Positions 1 to 10,499 of a stretch of DNA of 64,000 nucleotides are shown here, piece by piece (position 1 is the first letter of the stretch; each line of letters starts with the position of its first letter). A program made the translations under genes and the position numbers. Under the pieces are notes generated by a model, which saw only the letters and a program-made list of their open reading frames with translations, ran no database searches and was not told the DNA's origin. The stretch comes from Tenebrio molitor (lineage: Eukaryota > Arthropoda > Insecta > Coleoptera > Tenebrionidae): NCBI RefSeq assembly GCF_963966145.1, contig NC_091049.1, positions 15,252,001-15,316,000 of the forward strand, given 5' to 3'.

Positions 1-2
1 GA

Positions 3-203
3 CACCTAACCAGAATGGCAGATACAAGGCAAGTCAGAAGAATATGGGACGCAAGAATAAACACCAAAAGAGGAAGAGGAAGGCCCCCCGAGTCTTGGAA
101 CGGAACAGTTGCCAAAGTTATGGAAAGACGAGGTTTAAATTGGAGAGAAGCGCGAAAGCTAGCGCAAGACAAAAGAAGCTGGTCCGGATTTGTCCACAGT
201 TAA
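3..203 (+). pseudogene. LINE reverse-transcriptase ORF, C-terminal tail (partial)
   Basis: The frame is open from the window edge to the stop and encodes a basic C-terminal tail with the order RRIWDAR, KRGRGRPPESW, RGLNWREARKLAQDK, W-x-x-FV. This Arg/Gly-Pro-Pro then W-REAR-LA-D pattern is the usual C-terminus of insect non-LTR retrotransposon polyproteins, downstream of the RT domain. The RT domain itself lies outside the window. The stop is followed by a short AT-rich stretch and a TA microsatellite, as expected of a LINE 3' end. The clade is not resolvable from this tail. I treat it as a retrotransposon remnant rather than a host gene. Confidence 0.7.
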
Positions 204-259
204 ATAATTTAAGTAAAATTAATAATGAACCCCTACACCAAATGGTAAAAGGGGTATTG

Positions 260-261
<2 letters not shown>

Positions 262-293
<32 letters not shown>
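262..293. repeat. (TA)n microsatellite
   Basis: About 16 uninterrupted TA units lie 60 bp downstream of the LINE stop codon. LINE 3' ends often terminate in simple repeats, so this may mark the element's 3' terminus. Confidence 0.9.
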
Positions 294-297
<4 letters not shown>

Positions 298-547
298 CGT
301 TTCGAGCCACTTCTTGAATATGGGCTGGTATATTTATTACAACAAATGTTTCAGGAAAATGTCAAAAACAAAACAAATTAATTAAATTTAATAAATGTCA
401 GGAAACAAGAGCGATGTTGATTTTAAAATTTAAATGTTTAAATGTAAGTGTTGCCAACACAAAAAAAGTCCCTAATACCAATTATTAAAACAAGTGCTTT
501 AACTTCCATTTAACAAAAATCCGCAGAAGTCGGCATGAAAAATGTTG

Positions 548-664
548 TGTATCACACGTCCAGAAACTGTTTTGCGAGCATTCGTACTTACAATACTCGT
601 CTATCGACTCGTACTGCAAACCGTACTCATGCTCGCAAACGTGCAGTTTCTGGCCTTGTGATAC
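548..664. mobile_element. Short hairpin MITE-like element
   Basis: The left arm (TGTATCACACGTCCAGAAAC, then TGCGAGCA) is matched in inverted orientation by TGCTCGCAAACGTGCAGTTTC and CTTGTGATACA on the right. Arms are about 35 bp around a ~45 bp centre. There is no coding capacity. The target-site duplication is not clear. Confidence 0.6.
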
Positions 665-1146
665 AAATAACTATTTGCGAAATCCATCTCTTAGGAAACA
701 AAAGTGTCAAAAATAAAAAAAAAGAATTCTGATAAGTGTCATCATTCGACAATATTTCAAAAACACACAATCATTCAATTGAACATAGTGACAGTGACGA
801 GATGACAAGTGAAAAAACACAACCTAACTTTTTGTAAATCAATCGTCAAGTCAAGTCAAGTTGTAATCTGAGACACATGCGCCTCAGTTACACTACATAA
901 ATCTTTGAATGGTTAAACTGTCTAAGGTAACACTTTGTCCTATTTTATTTTGGTCAACGACTGTACCTATTTTCTTTTAATATCTTGTACCCACGTGATC
1001 CTGATAGAATCACAAATGATTAAGTATCAATTTAATTGGTACATACCTACTCGTATTACCTTATAAAGAAACATTATTCAGAGCAACTTGCAAAACGAAA
1101 TAAATTTTGTCTATTAAAATCGGTGAGTCGTGCAAGAAATTGTATA
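665..1146. other. Intergenic AT-rich sequence, no gene seen
   Basis: No coding region, RNA gene or recognisable element is seen here. Confidence 0.6.
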
Positions 1147-1250
1147 TGGACCTCGGGAGTGAATGATTTTTACCCACAATGCTTTGTAAAACCCTCGGGT
1201 TACAAACTGCACCTCGGGTAAAAATCATCCACTTCAGTCCCTCGGTGCAT
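1147..1250. repeat. Imperfect inverted repeat with CTCGGG motifs
   Basis: GTGAATGATTTTTACCC near 1159-1175 is mirrored by GGGTAAAAATCATCCAC near 1216-1232, with CCTCGGG/CCCTCGG motifs at both ends. It is non-coding and probably a hairpin-forming dispersed repeat. Confidence 0.5.
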
Positions 1251-2059
1251 AATATACTAATTTTGTGTTAATTTAATAAAAAATTTTCATGATCCGTCAA
1301 ATTTATGTCTTTCTCTTTACTGATTTGATTAAAAGAATAGTATAAGGATTCCCAAAACTATTGCCGTCGATCGGGAAATATCCTTACCGCTTTCGAAACT
1401 TAAACAACAATTTCATCAACAGATTTGATCATACCCGATAAACTACACACGAAACGTAAAAATTCATTTGGAAGACCTAAATTATATTATTCTGTTATTT
1501 ATTTAAACATATAACCACATATACAGGGTCGGTACAAAGTATGGCAACAGTTAAATATCTCGAGAATGGTTTCTTGGAAATCATTGAGATTTGGTGTGGA
1601 ATTAAGAGCATTTAAATTATATTCTTTGCAATTTTTTCAGTTTTATACCATCATTTGTTTTAGAGATACAAAGCTAACTAGAATTTTTTTAAATGGCAAC
1701 AGGGGTTGATTTTATGATTTTTGAAAAGAGATTTTTTTTTCTGAATTCAACGATGTATCACATGTAATAATCAACGACCAAATTAGCACCCAAAATAAGG
1801 ATCCATCAAAAAGGAAATTACTTAAATTTAAGAGTGAAACGTATAAAACACATGGAGGGCTACTGGCGAGGCCTCCACAAGACCCAACGCATCTATTGGG
1901 TACCTCTCAGGTGATGTGGAAAGCCCTATTTATTGTTTTTTTTTATCATAATAAGTATTTTTCTTCAAACAATATTCAGTTTTTCTCATTGAAATACATA
2001 ATTGTCTTTATATTGGGTATTATAAGTTACACAGAAATTAGCCCGAATTCGTAACGTCA
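1251..2059. other. Non-coding; contains relic related to the 24.8-25.3 kb MITE
   Basis: No gene is seen. Around 1721-1767 the sequence (AGAGATTTTTTTTTCTGAA followed by an ATGTATCACA block) resembles the arm of the MITE at 24.95 kb, so a decayed copy of that family is likely. The remainder is AT-rich with no recognisable element. Confidence 0.4.
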
Positions 2060-3372
2060 TTATTTGTTGGTCGCGGCCTGTATATTCACGGAGGCCTCGG
2101 TCAAACCTATAAACTGACGCAGCTGATGGACGGTTGTGGGCACTGGGAATTCCTGAATACCTGACTCTGAAACCTCAAATCCCAGATAATCGATTTTTGT
2201 TTTTAGGAAATAACATTTCGATAACCTTACAGTCAGCCCACTTGTTTTAAAAATGTTTAAAACTTCCTTAAGAGTCTCAAACGATTCTTGCCAAGAGCGA
2301 GCCAAAATCAGTACATCATCAATAAAAATTAACACCTTGGTGAACCTCAAATTTCCCAGCAGAATATTGATCATTCTTTGGAAGACCTCGGCTGCATTAG
2401 TGAGCCCAAAAGGGACTCGGAGGAATTCGTAGTGTCCGTCTTGCGTGACGAAGGCTGTCATCGGTATCGAGTCTCTGGCCATCGGGATTTGACGATACCC
2501 GGAGTACAGATCTAGACTGATGAACCAACCGTATCCCGCCAGCCTACTCAAATGATCTTCGATGCGAGGAATTGGATATTTATCTTTTATCGTTATTTTG
2601 TTTAACGCTCTATAGTCCACGCAGAGTCTTTGCTCGCCGTTTTTCTTGCCCACTAGGAGCACTGGACTAGCGTACGGAGAAGTGGATTCTTGGATGATAC
2701 CATTTCGTGATTACTTGTCAACAATCTTACGAATGTTCGCTATCAGAGTAGCGACGTGGCCGATCGGCAATCGGTTGCGTGGTTGTTAATTTTATGTGCA
2801 TTTCGGTCGTAGAAGTTTTGCCGACTTCCGACATATCGTTGGCAATGCACATTGAAAATTCGTCTAGAAGGGCTAATAATTGTTGAGTGGCTTTAGGGTC
2901 GTTGGTACCAACGTTTACTTTCCTGTGTTCCTCGACATTTTGACTAGCGCGACTTCCGTGAAATTTTGCGCGACGAGAATCTCGACACCCATGACACATT
3001 TATCAACAATGCACAAGTCTATTTCTTTGGCGATATTATCAATAGAAATAAGCGCAGTGACCTTGTACTCCACCGGTATAGTTGAGTCATGTAACGTTTT
3101 CAAACTGACGGGAACGCCGACTCTGACAGGCTCCAGACCTAATTTGTCTACTAAGGCTTTTGTTATCAAGGACACCGAACTACCAAGGTCAAGGAAGCTT
3201 ATTTCCATACACCCAGACAATTCAATAGGGTTAAACAATTTATTGTTCGACTTATCTCCGATATAATTAACATTATATTCAATAGCGCGTTGTCGTTGAT
3301 TTCGTGAGGACGTCTCACCTCCCGTTGCGTGCAGTCTTTGCGCTTATGGCCTGGCCGGCCGCATTAAAAACA
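2060..3372 (-). pseudogene. Ty3/gypsy gag-pol remnant (CCHC, protease, RT)
   Basis: Read on the minus strand. A CCHC zinc knuckle lies at 3331-3372 (C-F-stop-C, then GRPGHKRKDC) and is already broken by a nonsense codon. An aspartic-protease-like stretch lies at about 2915-3238, with DLGSSVSLI where DTG/DSG is expected. A linker (LLDEFSMCIANDMSEVGKT) follows in a shifted frame, then the RT core at 2060-2662. RT motifs are VDYRALN, SLDLYSGYRQIPM, VPFGLTNAAEVFQRMIN and the catalytic FIDD. The frame breaks after LRQFIGLT, before RNase H. A stop precedes the RT at about 2715. No RNase H, integrase or LTRs are visible, so this is a truncated, multiply frameshifted fossil. Confidence 0.85.
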
Positions 3373-3717
3373 AGTTAGGCCCTGCGACCTTTGTGAATCT
3401 GTTTTTCTTATCTAGCGTTTTGAAATGCATCGCCAATACGTTTGGGTCCGTGATTCCCGACGCTTCTATTGCGAACTTTAGATTTTTTTTATTTTTTTTA
3501 TTATTTTTTTTTGATGCCATTCCCGTTTTTTGCCATACGGCTTTTACGGTGCCTTTTCGGTCGGCGGTTTTTCCTTTTCCAATTCCATTTTGCCTATCCT
3601 CTCCTTCCTTCAGGTGGTGCGACGGGGCTCCGGGGCACTTTCCCCGGCCACCCACGCCCATTCCACCTCACATTCACAGACATACACAATACTTATACAC
3701 CCATGGGCGCCTTTTCC
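3373..3717. other. T-rich and GC-rich non-coding stretch
   Basis: A pyrimidine-rich run at 3480-3540 is followed by GC-rich sequence leading into the tRNA-like units. Reading frames exist on both strands but have compositional, low-complexity translations without recognisable domains. Confidence 0.45.
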
Positions 3718-3800
3718 CGACGGCACTCGAACCCGTGCTGACCTCGCGGTGGTGGCCGAAAGAGTGTTGATTCTTCCTTCCACCACTCTACCGTCAGCCC
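3718..3800 (-). repeat. tRNA-related SINE-like head, unit 1
   Basis: On the minus strand a pol III A-box-like TAGAGTGGTGG is followed about 50 bp later by a B-box-like GGTTCGAGTGC. It starts GGCTGACGG. It does not fold into a convincing cloverleaf, so I call it a tRNA-derived SINE head, not a tRNA gene. Confidence 0.4.
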
Positions 3801-3861
3801 CTACTAGACATGCACACACATCCATGGCCCGGCGGAGTTTCCTTCCTTCGAAAAAACCCTC

Positions 3862-3943
3862 CCCCTTCGGTGGGATTCGAACCCACTAGCGCCGGGACCG
3901 CGACCTCGGAGCACTGTCTCCGACAGCCATGCGGCCACCGAGC
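3862..3943 (-). repeat. tRNA-related SINE-like head, unit 2
   Basis: On the minus strand TGGCCGCATGG (A-box-like) and a perfect T-arm, GTGGG-TTCGAAT-CCCAC (B box), lie within 82 bp, with a T6 run shortly downstream that could terminate pol III. The acceptor arms do not pair, so it is a tRNA-like SINE head or tRNA pseudogene rather than a functional tRNA. Confidence 0.5.
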
Positions 3944-4226
3944 TTTAGATGTTCATCTCGAATCGCGCCTGTGATTAAGGGTGACCGATACTGGCGAAGT
4001 GTTTCAGTTTTGCCACCTTTATAATGCAGCCACTAATACACAGTAGAGTATATAGATAAGTATGGAAACCAAACTGAATTTTTACCTGAAATAATAAGCC
4101 CTGAGGCCCTGACCGTTTCCATGCCCTTATCTCGGAGTTTTATGGTTTAATCTGGTTTATCAGACAAACAATAAATACATTTCTTATTTTGTCTAAAAAT
4201 GTAAGACATAATTTTCTTCTGGAAAT

Positions 4227-4637
4227 TTGTCGAATAATAAAATTATTAATATTATTCAGCACAACAGACCAGACATTATTATTTTAAATAAACAACAAAA
4301 GCAAGCATATCTTTTAGATATAGCTGTTCCAAATTCACACAATATAACACAGACATATAATACAAAAATTAATAAATATTTAGAACTCTCCGTTGCTATG
4401 AGAAATCTTTGGTGTTTAGAAAAAATTTCGATTTTACCATTTATAATTTCAGCAACAGGAATAGTACCCCAATCTCTTTTTAAAAATTTAAAAATTTTGG
4501 ACTTAGAGAACACATTGGTGGTTGAAATTCAAAAAGGTATATTATTATACTCATGTCACATCGTGAGGAAATTCCTTAACATTGACACAGAACATAAAAC
4601 ACAAAAAAGTCAAAATGCGGAGGCGAGACGCCGGTAA
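4227..4637 (+). pseudogene. LINE C-terminal restriction-like endonuclease domain (R2/R4/NeSL-type)
   Basis: The reading frame encodes HNRPDIIILNKQQ then AYLLDIAVPNSHN, giving the PD-(12-14 residues)-D signature of the restriction-like endonuclease in early-branching non-LTR retrotransposons (R2, R4/Dong and NeSL groups). Downstream are NKYLELS, MRNLWCLEKISILPFIISATGIVP and a terminal IVRKFLN, the conserved end of these polyproteins. The RT domain upstream is missing, consistent with the usual 5' truncation of LINE insertions. The stop is followed by a GC-rich block (about 4610-4730) that is probably the element's 3' UTR. No intact start or RT is present, so this is a dead copy. Confidence 0.75.
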
Positions 4638-5516
4638 TTATGTTGATAAGCACTGCACTATTACTTGATAGTATTATCCGTAATAGTGTATGTACTCCGG
4701 CAAAATTGCCGTGCCGCCGGGTGGAGGTGGGATAGGAGTAATAGATTAAAATGGTCCAATAATATGAAGTCCCAAAATTCACGCCCGTAAATAAATGTCT
4801 TTTTCGCATTAGACACATTAGACGTCGTATGCGAAAAAGACATGTTTTTGCAACGAATTACATACAAGATTTTTTCTAATTCCGTAAAGTATTAGGCAAA
4901 AAACAAGAAAAAAGAAATACAGGTTTTAATTTTTTTAATTCACTAATTTATTACTCCGATCATTCTATCACTCTCTATCTACTCCAATTCATTTATTACA
5001 AAAGTGATATTTATTGTTACAATTTTGTAGCGATTTTCTTGCCAAATGAGTGATTTTGATCTGCGGTATAGCTGCTATATGTAATGTATATCCAGTTTAT
5101 TACCTGCGAAGTCGCAGCCAATTATCAACGATTTGAGCAATGGCTTGCGTTTTTTAAAAGTTTCTTTTACATGATGAACTGATGAGATCAATTCAATACT
5201 TTGATTGCTTTAGTAAAAGAAAAGAAAGCTTTTCTTGTAATTTTATACTTCTCACTCTTTTTGGCACTAATGCGAAAAAGTGACAGTTAAACGCATTAGT
5301 GTGAAAAAGAACGTCATTGTGACATTCAAATGACCACCAAAAAACCACCTATTTTGCAATGGAATTACTGGTCTCGCGAAGGAGTAAATAATTACCAATT
5401 CGCGATTTCTTTTTGTGATTTATACATATACCTACCTGCATACTCCACAACGCACAAAACTTTTCATACGATCATACTTTAATTTATAAATCAATATTTC
5501 TGTACTTAATTTGTTA
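4638..5516. other. Non-coding; small inverted repeat near 4798-4845
   Basis: Apart from the presumed LINE 3' UTR at its start, no gene is seen. GTCTTTTTCGCAT...ATGCGAAAAAGAC at about 4796-4842 is a perfect short inverted repeat. Confidence 0.45.
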
Positions 5517-5518
5517 TA

Positions 5519-6285
5519 CCGGGTGTATTATGAAAAACCTTTGGTGCTATAACTTCCTTATTTTTTATCCGATTTTAATAAATGATACATCAAACAAAAT
5601 TCGTTTTAGAAACACTATAACTCGACATGCTATAATTTTTTTTTTGACATTATATTTTTTGACAGACCGCAGCTAACTTTGTTTTTTTAAGTTGTACTGT
5701 ATATTTTTTTATTTTTATTCTGATAGATGTTTATCTTCTGAAACACAAACATTAAAATAAAAAATCAAAAAATTTTTTTTAATTAAAAAAAATTGAATTT
5801 CCAAAAATCAAGTAACCATAACTTTACTATAGCAAATGTTCGAAATTACCTCCATTCTCTCTAAGGTACATTCGACAGCTTCCACTGACGCCTATTGCGG
5901 CGTTTAATAAAAATTCTGGTGGTATTTGTTCTCATACTGCTACGATTCTTGTTACTAAATCATTTCTGTTATCGACGGAGTCAAATAGACATTGTCTAGA
6001 ATGCACTTTTATTACTGTTTAATGTGACTGCTTGATTAAAAAAAAAACGTTATTTTTTAATTTCTTCTTTTTGTTTCTGTGCATGAACATGTTTACATTT
6101 TCATATTCTAAATAAAAATCTCTATAAAACTGAGCAAAAAAGTTAATAAACAGAACTCAAGAACAAATATTGGATCAATTCAAATTGTAGCCCATTTAAA
6201 ACGATTTTGCTTGACACATCAATTATTAAAATCGTCTGAAAAATAAGGAAGTTACAGCACCAAAGATTTTTCATAATACACCCGG
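5519..6285 (-). mobile_element. Internally deleted Tc1/mariner-type transposon
   Basis: TIRs of about 50 bp bound this 767-bp element: left CCGGGTGTATTATGAAAAAC through TTCCTTATTTTT (5519-5568), right its reverse complement (6236-6285). Both ends abut TA (TATA), the Tc1/mariner target. A C-terminal transposase remnant lies inside on the minus strand. Most of the transposase is deleted, so the element is non-autonomous. Confidence 0.85.
5827..5998 (-). pseudogene. Mariner-type transposase C-terminal remnant
   Basis: On the minus strand a frame reads VDNRNDLVTRIVAV, one stop, then EQIPPEFLLNAAIG and CRMYLRENGGNFEHLL followed by the natural stop at 5827-5829. This is the typical end of a mariner-family DDE transposase (L-x-RI...IP-E-L-N...RR...GG-FEHLL). 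It lacks the catalytic core and has an internal nonsense codon. Confidence 0.8.
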
Positions 6286-6287
6286 TA

Positions 6288-7119
6288 TATATATTATATA
6301 ATGTTAACGACGTTGACGTAATAATGTGCGGACTAAATTAGACAACAATATATTCATTATTTTTATACGTACATATTTTTAAAAAAACCTAATATTTAAT
6401 TCCAAAAATTAGTTTTCATAAAAAAAAGCAAAAATTAATTCGCTCTGTACGGTCATAGTTTATATTAGAATTTCTGAAGAAATTCGAATAATACCGGGAC
6501 AGGGTATTATGTGTAAAGTCATAAAATTTCCTGGTTGAAAACTGATCGGCGGCCCAAACTAACCCCCGGATTTGTCCCGTTCCTAAACAGGTAGGTAGTT
6601 TTGAAATCGGAGAAAAGATGTGCCTCTACTGCCTCTGGTGGCAAAAGCGATGAACTAAAACCGTTTTTATTCGCAAATTTATAAATGAATAACTTCCACA
6701 ACTTCTGGTTTTTTTTAAATTATTATTTAATGTAGTAGGTAAAGGTAAATATATTGTATAGAATTACAAAATATTCTAACGAAATGTTCGCCTGGAAGAC
6801 GAAACATTTAACTTTTACATTAAGCTCAATATAAAAAAAAACAAATGTTTCATCCACAATTTCACAACGCAGCGGACTCAGTAAACTTATTTAGATTCAT
6901 TCTACAAAATCTGGAAGCATAATATTGAAATTTAGGTAATAAAAAATCGAATTAAAGCCGCGCACTTTAGGTTTTTATCATATCATCAGACAATCTTTTT
7001 CTCTTATAAAAAAAGTATAACGCTGCGGTCTGGAGAATTAAAAAACCTTTAATTTGATGTATGATACTTGACGAATGATTGCGTATTAACTGAGTTCTTT
7101 GCAATTAATGAAATACACT
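6288..7119. other. Intergenic AT-rich sequence, no gene seen
   Basis: AT-rich, with no recognisable domain on either strand. Confidence 0.55.
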
Positions 7120-7809
7120 CTAGTCAACGCTGGTATCGGTCACCCTTAAACTAACTTGGTCTTCACCATTCATGGGAATTTTTAATCGATTAATAAGGGC
7201 CATTTTTTGAAAACAATATTCATATAGTGTTTCAAACTGATCTGGCTCACAGGCCATCATTTCACGCATTACATCGAACAAATTTCGTTTGATTTTGAAC
7301 GTCGCCAAAAAATTTTAGCGCCACTGGTCCCAACTAAATACTCTACTGGGTAAGCCTCGATACCAAACTTCAGCCGGACCTGATAATTTATTTAGAGTTA
7401 AATGACTGGTGGTGCGATCGTCCCAGTCGTATATTGCTTTGAACTCGTCGACTGCATCGAGCCACTCTTCAATGTTGTGATGGCGCGGGTCGAACGGCTC
7501 GATCACATTTTGTACCAGAGAAGTACTCACCCTTGGGACACGACTCGACTCACTACGTACCAGCAGTCTATCCATACCTTCCACGATGGCGTCGCTAAGT
7601 CGTGACAATGAGCTGTCTGCTCCTCTGGAACGACTCCGGGTCCGGGAGCGGACATCCCGCTCCGAAGAGTCGGATCTAGAACGTCTGTGTCGGTGTCTTT
7701 TCAATTTTGGTCGTCCTGACCGATGTCTTGAAGATCTGGGTCCCTCCATTCTCTTGAACCCCCAAAGGGCGCCTCCAGCCCCGTTGGCTTGGTTGTCTCC
7801 CCCTAGCAC
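7120..7809 (-). pseudogene. Ty3/gypsy gag remnant
   Basis: A minus-strand gag-like protein begins with a basic Arg/Ser-rich segment (RHRHRRSRSDSSERD) and continues IEPFDPRHHNIEEWLDAVDE, then WDDRTTSHLTLNKLSGPAEV, WYRGLP and WDQWR, the typical capsid region of an arthropod Ty3/gypsy Gag. A nonsense codon (TAA at 7315-7317) interrupts it. The same frame resumes immediately with KIKRNLFDVMREMMACEPDQ and FETLYEYCFQK, then ends. No zinc knuckle or pol follows, so the copy is 3'-truncated. The likely start is the ATG at MEGPRSS (about 7747-7749). Upstream sequence (7810-8163) may hold leader or LTR sequence but no second LTR was found. Confidence 0.8.
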
Positions 7810-8163
7810 ACAACCCCACCAGTAGGCACTATCACTGTTTTTGCACTATGTTTTTCAGATCTCAGATTTCAGGTTTCAGATCCCACTCCTGATGTAAACA
7901 TTTTTGGTTCCGTGAAATAACACTCAGCTTCTTTTCACTACAGTTTTATTTGGCGCATCCGTTAGTTGGGCTAATTGGCAAAGAATTATCGTGACTTCCC
8001 GGAGCCAAGAACCACACCTCGAATGCCTCCTTTTCCCGCTGTTATCTCTCTCTCGTTCCTCTCCTCCCCAACGGTATTCGTCAGCCGTTGCACCTTCCGA
8101 GAATCTGGAGTAGACTGGTTACCAAGGCTATTCCCGACAACATTACTATGTTTACTTGTCTGT
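7810..8163. other. Presumed gag upstream region, no gene seen
   Basis: No coding region is seen. A short run of near-repeats (TCTCAGATTTCAGGTTTCAG and nearby variants, about 7858-7890) lies upstream of the gag remnant and could be leader sequence. No LTR pair was found. Confidence 0.35.
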
Positions 8164-8355
8164 GGTTATGCCTGGGTTGACCCCAACTCGTCAACTGGCA
8201 AATCACCAACTTCCATTTCATCAACACCCAATTGATCAACGCAACATAACCCCAACGATCCAACTAGACAAAGGTTAGTTTCATCAACTTTATTGTGTTT
8301 GTTGTGGTTAAAAACGAGAAATGTTATGTTTTAGATAAGCCAACGGGAATCTAAC

Positions 8356-9782
8356 ATGGCATCGTTTATCAAGACACAACGAGATTGTCAAAAATTACTC
8401 TTCGAAGGCTACTCTTATAATATGATTAGACGTGGTAACAACGGCCAAAGGTATTGGCGTTGCGACGAAACAAGCATCAAATGTAAAGGTTCCGCAGTTA
8501 GTGACAAAGCTGATAGCGTTAAATTAGGCACACCACACACTCATGGTCTATCTCCTACACGTATAAACGTTAAAGTGATAAAATATAATATAAAAGAAGC
8601 CGCTGCGCAGGGTAACATTACACCTCGAGATGTTGTTAGTGGAGCAATAAAAGGAATAAGTGACTCTGTCAAAACAAGTCTTCCAGAGTTAAGAAATCTT
8701 CAAAAGACAGTTTGTCGTAAACGAAAAGCAATTGGAATCAGTCCAGTGATTCCGCACTCATTAGCGGAAGTAACAATGCCACAGGAGCTTTGTGCCACGA
8801 AGACAGAGAGAAGAGAAAATTTTATTTTAGGGGACACTGGTCCAGAAGATTCGAATAGAATTATAATATTCAGTTGCACTACTGATATTAATGGTTTGAC
8901 ACAATGTAAGACATGGGTGATTGATGGTACATTCAAATGTGCTCCTGATTTGTGGTATCAATTATGGGTAATACACGGAGTTTTTCACAAAAAAACTGTT
9001 CCACTCGTTTATTCACTTCTACCGAATAAACAACAAAATACATATGAACGTCCTTTAGAAATGATCTTGACAAAATTGATGATGTTCGTCCTGGAACAAG
9101 ACCTACTTGTCTTAATATTGACTTTGAGAAAGCTGAGGAAAATGCCTTTAAACAATTAATACCAAATGTCAGAATACATGGTTGTTTTTTTTATTTTAGC
9201 CAATCCATTTGGCGGAAAATAAAAGAATTAGGCCTTGTTGAGAGATATAGAAATGATGAATATTTTAGAATGATTATGAAATCGTTTTCTGCACTTGCTT
9301 TTGTACCTTCTCAAGAAGTTATAACGACATTTGAGTCATTGGCTGATGAAATGACTGATAATTTTGGTGAAGAAGAAGCATATAATACCTTCATCGAGTA
9401 TTTTGTGATGACATGGGTAGGACGCCAATACCCTCGAAGAACCCCAAAGTTTGACATTGATATGTGGAATTGCAACAATATAACTTTGGAAGGATTACCA
9501 CGTACCACCAATTCAGCGGAATCGTGGCATCATGCTTTTGCAGCAATTTTTAGTAGTCATCATCCTAATCCTTATAAATTAGTTGGAGGACTGTTGAAGG
9601 AACAAGTGAGAGTTGACTTTATTTGCACACGTTTGGAACCTGGACAGACAATGCCCCTTTACACCAGAGTGGAATATAGACATGCGAATGAAAGGCTATT
9701 AGCTTTGATTACAGATTTTCAAAACCGAGACATTGGTGATTTCCTTCGAGCATGTAGCCATTATGTCCACTTTACAGAATAG
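8356..9782 (+). pseudogene. FLYWCH-MULE transposase, one frameshift
   Basis: The N-terminus (about residues 5-65) is a FLYWCH zinc finger: GYSYNMIRRGNNGQRYWRC, then C-x-GSA and HTH, giving the C2H2 metal set. The MULE DDE domain follows: first Asp in WVIDGTFKCAPDLWYQ with VPLVYSLLPNK; second Asp after the frameshift in the NIDFEKAEENAFK stretch; a GCFFYFSQSIWRKI segment; and the acidic third residue in the TTNSAESWHHAFA region. The first frame ends at 9159, while coding similarity moves to another frame at about 9070-9090, so a single small indel breaks the gene. With it, the coding length (about 475 codons) is normal for this group. It binds the TIRs and catalyses cut-and-paste transposition in functional relatives. 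This copy is probably inactive unless the shift is an assembly error. Confidence 0.85.
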
Positions 9783-9945
9783 AGAAGTTTTGTTATTTTT
9801 TAATGTTTTTGAGAAGTTTTGTTATTTTTAAGTTTTTGAGTAGTTTTGTTGTTATTTTTGAGTTTTTGAGAAGCTTTGTTGTTATTTTTATGTTTTAGAG
9901 GAGTTTTTTTTTGTTATTTTTAAGTTTTTTTTTTAGTTTTGTTCT
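9783..9945. repeat. T-rich minisatellite in the MULE 3' region
   Basis: About five diverged units of a 33-40 bp motif, GAGAAGTTTTGTTATTTTT followed by AAGTTTTT, begin right after the transposase stop codon. Confidence 0.75.
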
Positions 9946-10491
9946 TGCATTGAAATTGTTAATAGCTACCTATACACGTTATATGTTTAGAAGAATTATT
10001 GTTTTCTTCAAATTTAATATACTTAGTTATTGTTATAAAGAAATACAGTTTATTTTTCGAGACCTTTTTACAAAGTTTTCTACAGAGTATAAATAAATTA
10101 ATTATGTTTTTGTAAAACCAATGGGCCGTATTCACAACGTTATTAAAGTTGCCGATAACTAAACTCGTGATTAGAGTAAACAAAAACGATATAGATTTAT
10201 GCAGTTATAACCTGCCAGAAAGAGATGAATTCGTCACCAAGGTAATTAGTCATGAAATAAATTTAATAAGGGTGTCGTGATACGCCCCATTGTGCTTTTA
10301 CAATTCGTTGATGAAAATGTTAATGGGTGAGTTGGGTCGTTGATATTTTAGTGAATTGATGAATTGGCTGTTGTGAAAGTGGGAGTTGACGACTTGTCTG
10401 TTGGTCAGTTGGGCTGACCCGGTTATGCCTGGTTTTAGATCACTGGAAATGCAAAGATCAGCCATATTTTCATAGATGGCGCATGTAGTCA

Positions 10492-10499
10492 ACAATAAC
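10492..10499. repeat. Target-site duplication ACAATAAC, copy 1
   Basis: An 8-bp direct repeat immediately precedes the first P-type element. The same octamer recurs at 11569-11576 and 12890-12897, exactly at the other junctions. Confidence 0.9.

Larger units (their letters stand above)
8174..10420 (+). mobile_element. Mutator-like (MULE) transposon with 10-bp TSD
   Basis: The 2,247-bp element begins GGGTTGACCCCAACTC and ends with the inverted GTTGGGCTGACCC. Long, internally repetitive subterminal arms rich in CAAC(T)/GTTG motifs follow on each side (about 8174-8290 and 10300-10420). It is flanked by a perfect 10-bp direct repeat GGTTATGCCT at 8164-8173 and 10421-10430, matching the 9-10 bp duplication made by MULEs. 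It encodes a FLYWCH-MULE transposase that is open except for one frameshift. Confidence 0.92.

Noticed and set aside
3393..3889. Overlapping plus-strand frames of 90-125 codons
   Set aside because: Translations reflect T-rich and Pro/Ser-rich composition across SINE-like sequence, and no frame is supported by motifs.
3862..3943. A functional tRNA gene
   Set aside because: The T-arm is perfect but the acceptor stem does not pair and the anticodon arm is not convincing, so it is listed as a tRNA-like SINE head.
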